A stretch of DNA of 42,164 nt from Nitrosomonas sp. (GTDB lineage Bacteria > Pseudomonadota > Gammaproteobacteria > Burkholderiales > Nitrosomonadaceae). The notes beneath the pieces are model-generated. The model did not search any database, was not told where the DNA came from, and worked only from the letters and a program-made list of their open reading frames with translations. Location: NCBI RefSeq assembly GCF_019752095.1, contig NZ_JAIEMO010000020.1, forward strand, positions 1-42,164, written 5' to 3'. Below, piece after piece: positions 1 to 8,800 of this stretch. The position numbers were made by a program, and so were the translations under genes. Every line of letters begins with the position of its first letter. Position 1 is the stretch's first letter.

Positions 1-58
1 GCACCAGTCGGACAGCCCGTTCCCGAACCTCCGGTGAATATCTCATTTGTTTTTTCAT
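1..58 (-). CDS. IS3-type transposase OrfA, N-terminal fragment cut by window edge
   Basis: The minus strand from 58 downward encodes MKKQMRYSPEVRERAVRLV, the beginning of a typical IS3-family OrfA helix-turn-helix protein, which binds the IS ends. Only 19 codons lie inside the window. An AGAGGATAGAG-like purine-rich stretch sits just upstream of the ATG and could be the ribosome binding site. The partner OrfB integrase would lie beyond the left edge. The match is recognised from the conserved YSPEVRERAVRLV start; no search was run. Confidence 0.75.
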   Translation of the reverse strand, partial: MKKQMRYSPEVRERAVRLV

Positions 59-108
59 TACTCTATCCTCTCAAGAAATAGAGTCTCCGACAATCCCGGG
101 GCGATTCA
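1..108 (-). mobile_element. End of an IS3-family insertion sequence (rest outside window)
   Basis: Reading the minus strand, the element starts at about 108 with TGAATCGCCCCGGG, resembling IS3-family terminal inverted repeats that begin TGA and are GC-rich. A 50-base leader and a transposase OrfA start follow. Directly outside the terminus, sequence of a different gene begins in frame (109-273), which fits an insertion boundary. Only one end is visible, so the target duplication and IS group cannot be set. The family call rests on the terminus plus the OrfA N-terminus. Confidence 0.75.
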
Positions 109-273
109 GACAAGCTTCGTTCCCTGGGAGATACAACTCCATTTGTTATCTATGCCGGCTCAAACTTGCCGGAACACAAGAGACAGGCAAAAAAGCACGG
201 TGCAATTGGATCAACCAACCGTGCAGACGAACTCTTCCCGCTGGTTATGGAAATTATAGCGCGTGGCTCATAA
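109..273 (+). pseudogene. C-terminal remnant of a response-regulator receiver domain, interrupted by the IS
   Basis: An open frame without its own start runs from the IS terminus to a TAA at 271-273. It encodes about 54 residues, including TPFVIYAGSN, a lysine- and histidine-rich stretch and GAIGSTNRADELFPLV. The pattern (beta-4 strand ending in YAGS, then KKHGA.G.T.....LF..V) matches the second half of a CheY-like receiver domain. The phosphorylatable Asp half is missing and presumably lies on the far side of the insertion sequence. This is a gene fragment and probably not expressed. Receiver assignment is by pattern only. Confidence 0.6.
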
Positions 274-309
274 CGGGGAATCTGTCCCAAGTGCTGGGAA
301 AGTTCGATA

Positions 310-351
310 TTGACATATCAAATCATCCCCACTAGAGTAAGCGCTGCTTAC
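310..351 (+). promoter_or_regulatory. Candidate promoter with overlapping inverted repeat upstream of the cupredoxin gene
   Basis: A perfect TTGACA -35 element (310-315) is followed after 17 bp by TAGAGT (333-338, four of six matches to the -10 consensus). A perfect inverted repeat, GTAAGC-GCT-GCTTAC (337-351), covers the end of the -10 and the likely transcription start, as expected for a repressor operator. The downstream gene begins at 420. All of this is motif reading; no start site is known. Confidence 0.45.
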
Positions 352-419
352 GCGCTAAAAAATGCGGAGCAAGCATCACTATATACTAAAACATAAAATT
401 TAAGAGGGAAATATATACT

Positions 420-830
420 ATGAAAATAACCAAAATCATATTTTTAAGCGCTGTTCTTGGACTGCTATTAACAAGCGTCACACATGCAGCAGAGCAGAAT
501 TTTAAAGTGGTTATCAATGCCTATGACACCACCATTCCTGAACTTAAAGTTGAAGGGGTAACGATTAACAACATTCGTGCCTTTAATGTTCTCAATGAAC
601 CAGAAACATTAACTGTCAAAAAGGGAACGACTGTCAAAATCACAGTAGAAAATAAATCACCCATCAGTGAAGGATTTGCCATTGATGAATACGAAATTAA
701 AGACATACTTAAAGCAGGCGAAACAAAAGTCATTTCTTTCGTGGCCGATAAAGCTGGCGCCTTCACTATTTGGTGTCAACTCCATCCTAAGAATATCCAT
801 CTGCCAGGTTCTTTGAATGTCATTGAATAG
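420..830 (+). CDS. Secreted cupredoxin-like domain protein
   Basis: A 136-residue protein with a clear Sec signal peptide (residues 1-23, ending THA-A), so it should act in the periplasm. The mature part is a single beta-sandwich of cupredoxin type: a [14 protein letters not shown] strand, the SEGFAIDEY strand, and a C-terminal FTIWCQLHP...HLPG metal-loop motif. In copper cupredoxins the first ligand is a His before Gly-Phe; here it is Glu84. Candidate ligands are Cys119, His122 and His127, and the usual Met after the loop is absent, so metal binding may differ or be lost. It could be an electron carrier or copper-handling protein; its partner is unknown. An AAGAGGG ribosome site lies upstream of the ATG. 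It is monocistronic, facing the DUF5062 gene. Confidence 0.75.
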   Translation: MKITKIIFLSAVLGLLLTSVTHAAEQNFKVVINAYDTTIPELKVEGVTINNIRAFNVLNEPETLTVKKGTTVKITVENKSPISEGFAIDEYEIKDILKAGETKVISFVADKAGAFTIWCQLHPKNIHLPGSLNVIE

Positions 831-1158
831 AGTGCTTTAAGGCATTCGTGAAGTATTTACAATGCAATGGCATCTGCTTGGTTAAATTGAATTCAACTGA
901 ATGCTTCTCCTATCTTTAGTTGCAGATCACATTTGCTCCTGGGGTTTGCAATCAAGGATAGGATTCGGAATGAAATTATATCTAACCAAAAATCAGAGAA
1001 AAAACTAAAAAGGCAATTTGACAAGCTTCATTGATCACACGTCAAATTGCCTATATTCCTAAAAATTTATCGTAGCAAATCTGTCGTTTGTTTTTTTCTT
1101 GCCCTAAAAACCATGCAGGCGCAATCCATTCTGCTGATCGGACTGCCCACGTTATACT
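831..1158. other. Intergenic region of 328 bp between convergent genes
   Basis: This stretch separates the cupredoxin gene from the DUF5062 gene, whose 3' ends face each other. The only structure I can support is the strong hairpin at 1011-1052. No reading frame with coding character was seen in the rest. Confidence 0.6.
1001..1052 (-). terminator. Intrinsic terminator of the DUF5062 gene (twin of the hairpin at 1551-1585)
   Basis: Perfect 12-bp arms, AGGCAATTTGAC (1011-1022) and GTCAAATTGCCT (1041-1052), enclose an 18-nt loop. On the minus strand the stem is followed by a T-rich tract (complement of 1001-1010 and beyond), so it should end transcription of the minus-strand gene that stops at 1159. 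It could also block the convergent cupredoxin transcript, although the plus-strand side has no clean T run. Confidence 0.7.
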
Positions 1159-1419
1159 TTATTTCAACAACGGATGATCTTTAGGTAATTGCTTGGCGTA
1201 CCACATGGCCAGCTTATGCCGCATGGATTTTTCAGCGACTTGATCTTCCGGCAACGGTTGCATAACTTTATCGTGCACCAATAAGCGATAGATATAGAGT
1301 AATTTTTCACTCGCCGAATCGGTTGCTTCAAACTGCACCACGCCTCTTCCTTCGGCATATTTCACTCCGGCCAGCATAGCTTCTTTAAATAAAGCCGCTT
1401 CATTTTTCAATTTTTTCAT
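1159..1419 (-). CDS. DUF5062 family protein
   Basis: An 86-residue soluble, mostly helical protein without signal peptide or membrane segment. The start KKLKNEAALFKEAM and the end EKSMRHKLAMWYAKQLPKDHPLL match what I remember of the DUF5062 family, small proteins of unknown function found in many gammaproteobacteria and betaproteobacteria. The length is normal for the family. A GAGCGAGGATCG stretch precedes the ATG and can serve as the ribosome binding site. The gene stands alone between two terminators with related arms and is probably a single-gene unit. I cannot assign a biochemical role. Confidence 0.7.
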   Translation of the reverse strand: MKKLKNEAALFKEAMLAGVKYAEGRGVVQFEATDSASEKLLYIYRLLVHDKVMQPLPEDQVAEKSMRHKLAMWYAKQLPKDHPLLK

Positions 1420-1550
1420 AACGATCCTCGCTCAATGTGATCATTATTCTATGTTTCAACCTTATAAATCCTCGGCATGGACTACTAAACATAACTATTG
1501 CAGCTACACTTGAATCTATCCCTATACTACAGCTCACATACAAAACAGAA

Positions 1551-1585
1551 AGGCAATTTAGCTTAACAAGTAAACTAAATTGCCT
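1551..1585 (-). terminator. Intrinsic terminator of the cytochrome P460 gene
   Basis: Perfect 11-bp arms, AGGCAATTTAG (1551-1561) and CTAAATTGCCT (1575-1585), with a 13-nt loop. On the minus strand it lies 40 bp after the cytochrome P460 stop and is followed by TTTCTGTTTTG. The first nine bases of the arm are identical to those of the terminator at 1011-1052. Confidence 0.7.
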
Positions 1586-1625
1586 CATCACAAAACTTGT
1601 CGGCTCAAAGCCGGTTATGCATTAT

Positions 1626-2216
1626 TTATTTGCCTGACTTAGCAGCACGTAATACGGGATAAAATTGGGTAAAGACCATATCGTGTGCAGCATGGTCCTT
1701 GTGGCAGGCAGCACATGCTTCATCCGCTTGGATAATACCTTGTTTGGCTTCATACGATTCAAAACCAAAAAATGCCCAGTTACCGGGTCTTTCGGGATAG
1801 CGCTTGGAATCTTTCACCATAGCAGCAATGCCATTGTACTCACCTGGGAAATAGCCATTCCCGCTAGGTGCCTCTTTGCTCCCTATGCTAGCTAATTCTT
1901 TAACGATAACGGTTCCATCCCGGAACTCACCCGTTTTCTTCCAGTGGTACCAGCTGGTAGGGTCAACATAGACATTATGAAATTCTGGGAAGGCTGCTTT
2001 ATCATCATTTAATTCATTGGGCGTCACAGATGCGCCAATAAATACCCATTCACGATAGTCTTTAGGAGTTAACAATACATGCTCTTTAGTAAAGCTGCCA
2101 TAATTAAGCCCTTTGTGTGCATGATGGGCATCAGAAGCAATCACTGGACTAGCCAGCGCAATGGACAACAATACAGGAGCAATACTGCTTAATAACGTTT
2201 TTTTTAACTGTAACAT
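1626..2216 (-). CDS. cytL: Cytochrome P460
   Basis: A 196-residue periplasmic c-type cytochrome. Residues 1-28 form a signal peptide ending VIAS-D. The heme attachment motif CAACH is at 168-172. The region from PKDYREWVFIGASVTPNEL to RDGTVIVKEL closely follows Nitrosomonas europaea cytochrome P460, as does the ending MVFTQFYPVLRAAK. Lys106 in TVIVKEL lines up with the lysine (Lys70 of the mature N. europaea protein) that cross-links to the heme meso carbon and defines P460. The enzyme oxidises hydroxylamine, together with NO, to nitrous oxide under low oxygen; that function is family knowledge. Arms of a strong hairpin at 2315-2346 lie upstream. The gene is monocistronic, with its own terminator at 1551-1585. 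Confidence 0.92.
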   Translation of the reverse strand: MLQLKKTLLSSIAPVLLSIALASPVIASDAHHAHKGLNYGSFTKEHVLLTPKDYREWVFIGASVTPNELNDDKAAFPEFHNVYVDPTSWYHWKKTGEFRDGTVIVKELASIGSKEAPSGNGYFPGEYNGIAAMVKDSKRYPERPGNWAFFGFESYEAKQGIIQADEACAACHKDHAAHDMVFTQFYPVLRAAKSGK

Positions 2217-2533
2217 AATAAGCCCTTAAATTGGTTAAAGAAACATACAGAAAACAGCAATAAATTGTACTGCCTTCCTTTTTTATGGTAGTCAGACAAA
2301 GTATCTTCGTCAAGGGATTATCCTCTCACTGCAAAGAGGATAATCCTTCAATACCGTTGACTAACGATCATTGTTTATTTTATTTCTAATTGAAGCGCAG
2401 CAAATTTCTAGCTCGACTGCAATTTTTTGATCATAACTTTAGGCAAGCCTCTGAAAGAATATCATAACCAAATGTTTTTTTACTTAATTTAAAAAATAGC
2501 GTCACTGAGTGCTATCTTTCGCCGCACTATAAC
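2217..2533. other. Intergenic region of 317 bp between divergent genes
   Basis: This should hold the promoters of cytL (leftward) and of the DUF1614 gene (rightward). Apart from the hairpin at 2315-2346 I saw no convincing promoter or operator motif. It is AT-rich on the right side. Confidence 0.5.
2315..2346. repeat. Perfect 12-bp inverted repeat upstream of cytL
   Basis: GGATTATCCTCT (2315-2326) and AGAGGATAATCC (2335-2346) are exact reverse complements around an 8-nt loop. Outer segments TAGTCA (near 2288) and TGACTA (near 2355) can also pair, extending the structure. Neither strand has a T run after the stem, so it is not a standard terminator. It lies about 100 bp upstream of the cytL start and may be an operator or an RNA leader structure. 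Confidence 0.55.
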
Positions 2534-3205
2534 ATGATGAAAAACTATTTTTCTCTGATTCACCTGCTATTCTTCGTTGCTTTGCTTGGCATCATAATAA
2601 TATTGATCCAGATAGAGCTACTGTCCTTTGCTTTTGTGAAACTGGGGCTGCCGCCCGAATTTGGATTGATGATACTGTTTCTATCGTTACTCGGCAGCGC
2701 CGTGAATCTTCCGGTAACAAGAATTAAAAGCACTGCAACAGAGCAAGCATTCACACAATCTGTGTACAAAGGATTGCTTAGAATACCCGTACAGTCGTTT
2801 AATAACGAAACGCAGCTCTTCATCAATCTTGGCGGTTGTCTGATACCGGTAACACTATCAATTTACTTATTTTCCAGTAGCGCATTGAGTTTATCGCCCA
2901 CATTGCTGGGGATCGCTATCATAAGTAGTATCAGCTACATTTTTAGCCGCCCGATTTCGGGGCTTGGCATTGGCATGCCCATTCTTATCGCCCCAATCAG
3001 TGCAGCGTTAGTTGGATTATCAATCAGTCCGGATCAAAGCGCCTCGCTGGCGTATATCAGTGGCACATTGGGAGTACTGATTGGGGCAGATTTACTACAC
3101 ATGAAGGATATTTCCCGGCTCGGCACACCGTATGCCTCGATCGGCGGCGCGGGTACATTTGATGGCATATTCATCACCGGCATTGTGGCGGCTCTGCTGG
3201 CTTGA
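2534..3205 (+). CDS. DUF1614 family integral membrane protein
   Basis: A 223-residue hydrophobic protein with about six predicted membrane segments. The first is residues 7-27, the next follows LGLPPEFGLMILFLSLLGSAVNLP, and several lie in the C-terminal half. The motifs GSAVNLPVTRI, NLGGCLIPVTLSIYLF and the glycine-rich ending GVLIGADLLHMKDI...GGAGTFDGIF fit DUF1614, a family of unknown function. The length is normal. Two consecutive ATG codons (2534, 2537) are possible starts, and no clear ribosome binding site is visible. hoxF follows on the same strand after 69 bp, so co-transcription is possible but nothing ties the protein to the hydrogenase. Confidence 0.75.
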   Translation: MMKNYFSLIHLLFFVALLGIIIILIQIELLSFAFVKLGLPPEFGLMILFLSLLGSAVNLPVTRIKSTATEQAFTQSVYKGLLRIPVQSFNNETQLFINLGGCLIPVTLSIYLFSSSALSLSPTLLGIAIISSISYIFSRPISGLGIGMPILIAPISAALVGLSISPDQSASLAYISGTLGVLIGADLLHMKDISRLGTPYASIGGAGTFDGIFITGIVAALLA

Positions 3206-3274
3206 GGCTTCATTCTCGGCAACTCCTTATTGCGTTTCTGTTACTCTGAGGCAAATCCCGCTATACTCATTAAC

Positions 3275-5038
3275 ATGTCGAATTCATGCCAGCACAATTC
3301 TTCTAATTTGCCGCAGGAACATTTGTTGCACCGGCTGCATGCATTGCAGCAGGAATATCTGCATATCTCACCGCAGGCCATGCAACAAGTCGCGGTTGAA
3401 TTTAATTTGCCGCTCAGCCAAGTAGCTGGAATCGTAGCGTTTTATTCTTTTTTTTCCGCGCAACCATGCGGCCGTTTCCACATATTATTCAGTAATTGCA
3501 CCAGCTGCGGTTATCTGCTAGCTGGACAAAACCTGATGCAACTGCTGGCACAGCAATTGCAGGTCACTCCCGGCAAAACGCGCGCGGATGGATTGATCAG
3601 CATTGGCGAGACTTCCTGTATCGGATTATGCGATCAAGGTGCATCGTTGCTGGTCAATGGCATACCGCTTACTCACTTGAACCCGGACAAAATTGCACAG
3701 ATCGCGCAGCAGATTACAGCCAATATATCGATGGATGAATGGCCAGGGGAATGGTTTGAGATACATGACACAATCCATCGACGCAACCTTTTGTTGACCA
3801 CACAGCTTGCGCCCGGCAATGCTCTACAACAGGCAATAACGCACGGAGCTGCAGAAACATTGACGACTATCCAGCAATCCGGCTTAAATGGTCGCGGCGG
3901 CGCTGGATTCAATACCGGCAAAAAATGGCAACTATGCCGCGAAAAGCTTGGTGATGCGCATTATGTCATCTGCAACGCAGACGAAGGTGAGCCCGGCACG
4001 TTCAAAGACCGTGTATTACTGCACCATCACGCCGAAGCATTGTTTGAAGGCATGACACTGTGCGCTTTTGTTATCGGAGCAAACAAGGGCTTGGTTTATC
4101 TGCGCGGTGAATATCGTTATCTGCTCTCGCACCTGCAAACCGTGCTTTCGCAACGACGTAATCAAGGATTATTAGGAAGACACATTCTAAATCATGCGGA
4201 TTTCCACTTTGACATCGACCTTGTCGTTGGTGCGGGTGCCTATATTTGCGGCGAGGAATCAGCGCTGATCGAATCGCTAGAAGTCAAACCCGGCATTCCA
4301 CGTATCCGACCGCCATTTCCGGTCACACATGGTTATCTAGGACAACCCACTGTGGTCAATAACGTTGAAACCTTAATTGCCGCAGCACATATCGTCGCAC
4401 ACGGTAGCAGTTGGTTTAATTCTGTCGGCACCCAGAAATCGATCGGCACAAAAATTCTCAGCGTCAGCGGTGATTGCAGGTTACCGGGAATCTATGAATA
4501 CCCGTTTGGCGTGCGGATTCAACAAATCTTGGATGATTGCGGCGCGCAGAGAGTACAAGCAGTACAAATAGGTGGACCTGCCGGAAAACTAATCGGCGCA
4601 CCGGATTTTAACCACACCATCAGTTTCGAGGATATTTCCACCGGTGGATCGTTTTTAATCTTCGGTCACCAGCGTGACTTGCTAGCGGTTCATCGCAATT
4701 TTGCCCATTTTTTTGCGCATGAGAGCTGCGGTTTTTGCACCCCTTGCCGCGTCGGCACACAGCTGCTGAAAAATAATCTGGATAAAATTGCCGAGGGTCG
4801 TGGCACAACAAACGATATCGAAACACTGAAACAGCTCGCTTTTTTGATTCAGCATCACTCGCATTGTGGCTTGGGACATACCGCTGCTAATCATGTTCTG
4901 GACGGCTTGCAGCATTTTCCGCAAGTTTTTGCAACCCATCTGAATCAGCATTTCGTTGCACAATTCGATCTTGATCAGGCACTGGAAAGCGCTCGGCAGA
5001 TCACGCGCCGCGACGACGCCGCAGCCCACCTGGATTAA
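3275..5038 (+). CDS. hoxF: NAD-reducing [NiFe] hydrogenase, diaphorase subunit HoxF (NuoE-NuoF fusion)
   Basis: A 587-residue subunit that carries the NAD(H) and FMN sites of the cytoplasmic bidirectional hydrogenase. The N-terminal ~150 residues are a NuoE-like thioredoxin-fold domain with candidate [2Fe-2S] cysteines near 75/78 and 115/119. The rest is NuoF-like: GRGGAGF near 206 (nucleotide site), NADEGEPGTFKDR near 234 (FMN), GAGAYICGEESALIESLE near 320, and the [4Fe-4S] motif ESCGFCTPCR near 485 with a fourth Cys in HCGLG near 532. The ATG at 3275 gives the usual HoxF length; an in-frame TTG at 3230 would add 15 unlike residues. hoxU follows after 6 bp, so the two are surely co-transcribed and probably translationally coupled. 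Confidence 0.92.
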   Translation: MSNSCQHNSSNLPQEHLLHRLHALQQEYLHISPQAMQQVAVEFNLPLSQVAGIVAFYSFFSAQPCGRFHILFSNCTSCGYLLAGQNLMQLLAQQLQVTPGKTRADGLISIGETSCIGLCDQGASLLVNGIPLTHLNPDKIAQIAQQITANISMDEWPGEWFEIHDTIHRRNLLLTTQLAPGNALQQAITHGAAETLTTIQQSGLNGRGGAGFNTGKKWQLCREKLGDAHYVICNADEGEPGTFKDRVLLHHHAEALFEGMTLCAFVIGANKGLVYLRGEYRYLLSHLQTVLSQRRNQGLLGRHILNHADFHFDIDLVVGAGAYICGEESALIESLEVKPGIPRIRPPFPVTHGYLGQPTVVNNVETLIAAAHIVAHGSSWFNSVGTQKSIGTKILSVSGDCRLPGIYEYPFGVRIQQILDDCGAQRVQAVQIGGPAGKLIGAPDFNHTISFEDISTGGSFLIFGHQRDLLAVHRNFAHFFAHESCGFCTPCRVGTQLLKNNLDKIAEGRGTTNDIETLKQLAFLIQHHSHCGLGHTAANHVLDGLQHFPQVFATHLNQHFVAQFDLDQALESARQITRRDDAAAHLD

Positions 5039-5044
5039 ATCGAA

Positions 5045-5806
5045 ATGTCAGCAATCCAAAACACAATTCGCATAGACAACCAGGCAATTCCGTTCACCCC
5101 AGGGCAAACCATCATGGATGCCGCATTAGCTGCCAAGGTTTATATTCCGCATTTATGCCACTACCCCGGCTTGCCGCCAAGCGGCAATTGCCGCTTGTGC
5201 ATAGTGGAAATCGAAAATCGCAGCGTCGCTGCATGCACGACACCGGCAGCAGCGGATCAGACAATCTGCAGTAACACACCGGAATTGAACGAAGCACGTA
5301 AAGCACTCACGCAAATGCTATTTGTAGAAGGCGATCACATCTGCCCGTCGTGCGAAAAAACCGGCAATTGCAAGCTGCAAGCTATGGCTTATTATCTCGG
5401 CATGCTGGACGATCACTTTCCGCAGTTTTATCAACGCCGCGAAATCGACGCATCGCATCCCGATATCCTGCTTGATCGCAGACGCTGCATCCTGTGCGAT
5501 TTATGCGTGCGCGCCAGCCGTGAAGTAGATGGGAAAAATGTGTTTGCCATCGCCGGGCGCGGGACAAAAGCGCATTTAATCGTCAACTCCCCGAGCGGTA
5601 AACTGGCCGACAGTTCAATAGCGACAACCGATCTGGCGACGACCATCTGCCCGGTCGGTGCAATTTTGATCAAAGAACAAGGATATCAAGTGCCAATCGG
5701 ACAACGTATCTATGATCATCACACGATTCGGGAAACCAGTTTACAGGAACACATCGCAGGCTGCGATAAACTTAAACGCAAAGAGCATCAAGATACAGAG
5801 CGTTAA
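5045..5806 (+). CDS. hoxU: NAD-reducing [NiFe] hydrogenase, diaphorase small subunit HoxU
   Basis: A 253-residue iron-sulfur protein resembling the N-terminus of NuoG; it passes electrons between HoxY and HoxF. The N-terminal ferredoxin fold has the [2Fe-2S] ligands Cys38, Cys49, Cys52 and Cys64 (CHYPGLPPSGNCRLC...C). The GDHICPSCEKTGNC segment around 96-109 supplies the next cluster, including a His/Asp-type ligand. CILCDLC at 148-154 with ICPVGA near 202 binds a [4Fe-4S] cluster. The tail after about residue 220 is a little longer than in typical HoxU. A short hairpin overlaps the stop codon. In canonical operons hoxY comes next; here a large gene on the opposite strand intervenes. Confidence 0.92.
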   Translation: MSAIQNTIRIDNQAIPFTPGQTIMDAALAAKVYIPHLCHYPGLPPSGNCRLCIVEIENRSVAACTTPAAADQTICSNTPELNEARKALTQMLFVEGDHICPSCEKTGNCKLQAMAYYLGMLDDHFPQFYQRREIDASHPDILLDRRRCILCDLCVRASREVDGKNVFAIAGRGTKAHLIVNSPSGKLADSSIATTDLATTICPVGAILIKEQGYQVPIGQRIYDHHTIRETSLQEHIAGCDKLKRKEHQDTER

Positions 5807-5820
5807 TCTTTTCGGATTAA
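5803..5820. terminator. Weak bidirectional hairpin between hoxU and the GGDEF-EAL gene
   Basis: TTAATC (5803-5808) and GATTAA (5815-5820) form a 6-bp AT-rich stem over the hoxU stop codon, followed by moderately T-rich sequence. It lies in the 26-bp gap between two convergent genes, where a shared terminator is expected. The stem is weak, so the call is tentative. Confidence 0.3.
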
Positions 5821-5832
5821 TTCCCTGTTTTA

Positions 5833-8800
5833 TTAGGTTGGGTAGTTTAATTTAGGTAAAATTTTACTGGGTCTACCGAAGTTATATCCTTGTGCAAGAT
5901 CAATACCTAATTTTTTGATCATCTTAAAAGTATCTTCATCTTCAACGTATTCCGCCACGGTTATTTTTCCTAATCCGTGTGCAACATCCACCATGGCTTT
6001 AACAAAAACCTGGTTGTCTCGATTATTGTGCAAATCGCTAATGAATAAGCCGTCTATTTTCAAAATTTCCACGCCTAAATATTTGAGATAACCAAAGGTG
6101 GAGAAACCACTGCCAAAATCATCCAGGCAGACTTTACAGCCAGATTGATGAATGGATTCAATAAAACGCTGAGCATCCTGAATATCGGAAACGGCAGCGG
6201 TTTCGGTCAACTCAATAATCAAGCGACTAGGTTCGACGCCTCGTTCCATCAATAATTTTCGGATATAAAGTGGCAATGAAGGTTCATCGAATGTTCGCCC
6301 AGAAATATTGATCGCCAGTGGCGGCATATTGAGGTCATTGGCCAATTTCTCGATACTCTCTTTTACAACCCAGCGATCAATATCCAAAATTTGGCCGCTT
6401 TTCTCGGCGATCGGAATAAATTGACCCGGCATAATTAAGTGATCAGGATGCTCCAGATCACGCATTCTAATCAGCACTTCGGCATGGCTGAGAGATCTAT
6501 CACTGGTTAGGTAAACACCTTGAAAATGCAATTCAAACAGATCCTGTTCCAATGCCTGGGCAATCCGGTTGCGCCACGACATTCGTTGTAACATAGCCTT
6601 CGAATCATCCCGTGCCGAATCATAAATTGCCCAAGTATTTTTGCCCTGGGTTTTGGCCTGATACATAGCCGTATCTGCATGCGCAACCAAGTCTTCGGTT
6701 GTTTCGCCATGCTCTGGAAAGATCGCCACACCCAAGCTGCTGGTCAGACGAAGATTTGTGCCGTGAAAACGCAACGGGATTGATGCAATGGCAGTGACAA
6801 TCCGAGAGGGTAAGGCATTAATATCTTCGTCTGGCTGAATAATACTTAGAATGGCGAACTCGTCGCCACCCAACCGGGCAAAAATTTCGATTTGCCGAAT
6901 TACACTGGATATTTCACCTGCGGCTCTAACTAATACCGTATCGCCTGCGCTATGCCCAAATGTATCATTTATATATTTAAAGTCATCCAGGTCAAAATAC
7001 AATAAAGCAAACTTACCTCGGTTGCGCAGGCAGTTTGCGATCATAAATTCAAGTTGCTCCTGGAAGCGGTGTCGGTTGTATAGACCAGTTAAAGGATCAC
7101 GCTCGGCCAGATACAACAGTTGTTGTGCGGTTTGGCGTTCCTGAGTAATGTCCTCATAAATCCATAATCGCCCCAATACCCGCCCTTCACCATCAGTAAC
7201 CGGATAGGACAGCTGGGTAAGCATGCGACCGTCGCTTAGTTCCAGCTCGAAACGTTCGCTGATTTCATGAGTATGCATAACGTTAAGAACAAATTTAGAA
7301 GCATGTGTTGGTTGTGCAAAACGCTCGGTGGATCGTTCCAGCACAATTTTCGTCGGCAATCCTGTCAGATCGTCATTCTCGTTGATCAACCACATCCGCA
7401 AAAAAGCGGGATTCACGTATTCAACACGACGTTCGTTGTCTTCAAACAGAATACCAATATTCATGGCTGCAAGCAGTGCACTCATGCGGCTTTGTTCTCG
7501 CTCTGCCAGAGTACGCAATTCACGCTGATGTTTTTCAGATACCTGTAACTCTCCCAATGAATGGCTCAAAGCCTCCTCGCTTTGTTGTAAAGCAATTTCC
7601 CTGGTTTTGCGTTCTTCAATATCGGTGTGCGTACCCAGCATGCGTAATGGACGATTTTGGCTGTCATATTCCACCAACTTGCCGATCGACAGTATCCATT
7701 TCCAAGAGTTTTGTAGAGTAAGCTGACGAAATTCCACCGCATAATGTTCGCGCAAGCCATTGATGTATTCCTGATATATTCGACTCACCCGCTCACGATC
7801 TTCTGGATGCAAGCGATCTAGCCATTTACTATTGGTTTCTACAAATTCGTCAGGGGCATAGCCAAGCATTAACGCATATTCCGGGCTTACTAAAGCTTCA
7901 CCTGTTTGTACATTAAGATCCCACAGGCCTTGATTAGCTGCACTTAGCGCCAGTCGCAGCCGAGATTCGCTCTCACGCAGCTCAAGACCGGCACTCCTGC
8001 GCGCAACCTGAATGCCGGCGATCGAACATGCAATCAACATATTGGTAGCAACAAAAATACACAAAACCAAATGATCTAGCGAAAAAACACCATTTATAAA
8101 GGGACCTAGCCCTTGAGCAGTACCCCAGGTTGCTATTATCGAAATAACAGCCGCTGCTGACACAGTGCCTAATGCACTAATACGCAAACTGGCCCAAATC
8201 AATGGAGGAATAACCAAAAAAGCCAGTGATAGTTGAAGATCACCGATTGCCAGAGTATTTCCGAATATGATCCACGCAATTAGGCCACATAATGTGATGA
8301 TCAAAACGGATTCAACGTTTGAAGCCTCATGGCGAAAAGCCTTATTCTTATAATAAATTGACCATGCTAACAATAGCGGAGTAAAAATCAGTATGCCTAC
8401 GATATCGCCAAACCACCAACCCAACCATGCTTGTTGTATCTGATCTGCTATCAAGTTATCGCTAGTAAATAAAGCCAGCACACCAAAGCTGGGGGGGAAT
8501 AACATACAACTCGGTACAATTAAGACAAATGCCAATATATCGCGGCTGCGTAGAAAGTCATTTTTAAAATCAGCCACTTGTTTAAGCAATATTGCGCCTA
8601 AAACAGGTCCCAGAGTATTACCAAACGCAATCAGGCTAGCCGTGGATAAGGTAAGATCACCCGTGGTTAAATTGGCTAGAAATGCACCCAAAAATATACC
8701 TGGCCAGCACCACAACCCCCAGATCATAAGTGCTGCAAGCGCTATTCCCGTTGGAGGCCAGAACAAGGTGATGTTCGATCCCATGTAGGGAAATAGCAAG

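Noticed and set aside
47..259. Open reading frame of 70 codons across the IS end
   Set aside because: It crosses the IS boundary and lies in a different frame from the receiver-domain remnant, which has recognisable protein content; no ribosome site.
3034..3222. Opposite-strand frames inside the DUF1614 and hox genes
   Set aside because: They are shadows of strongly conserved coding regions on the plus strand.
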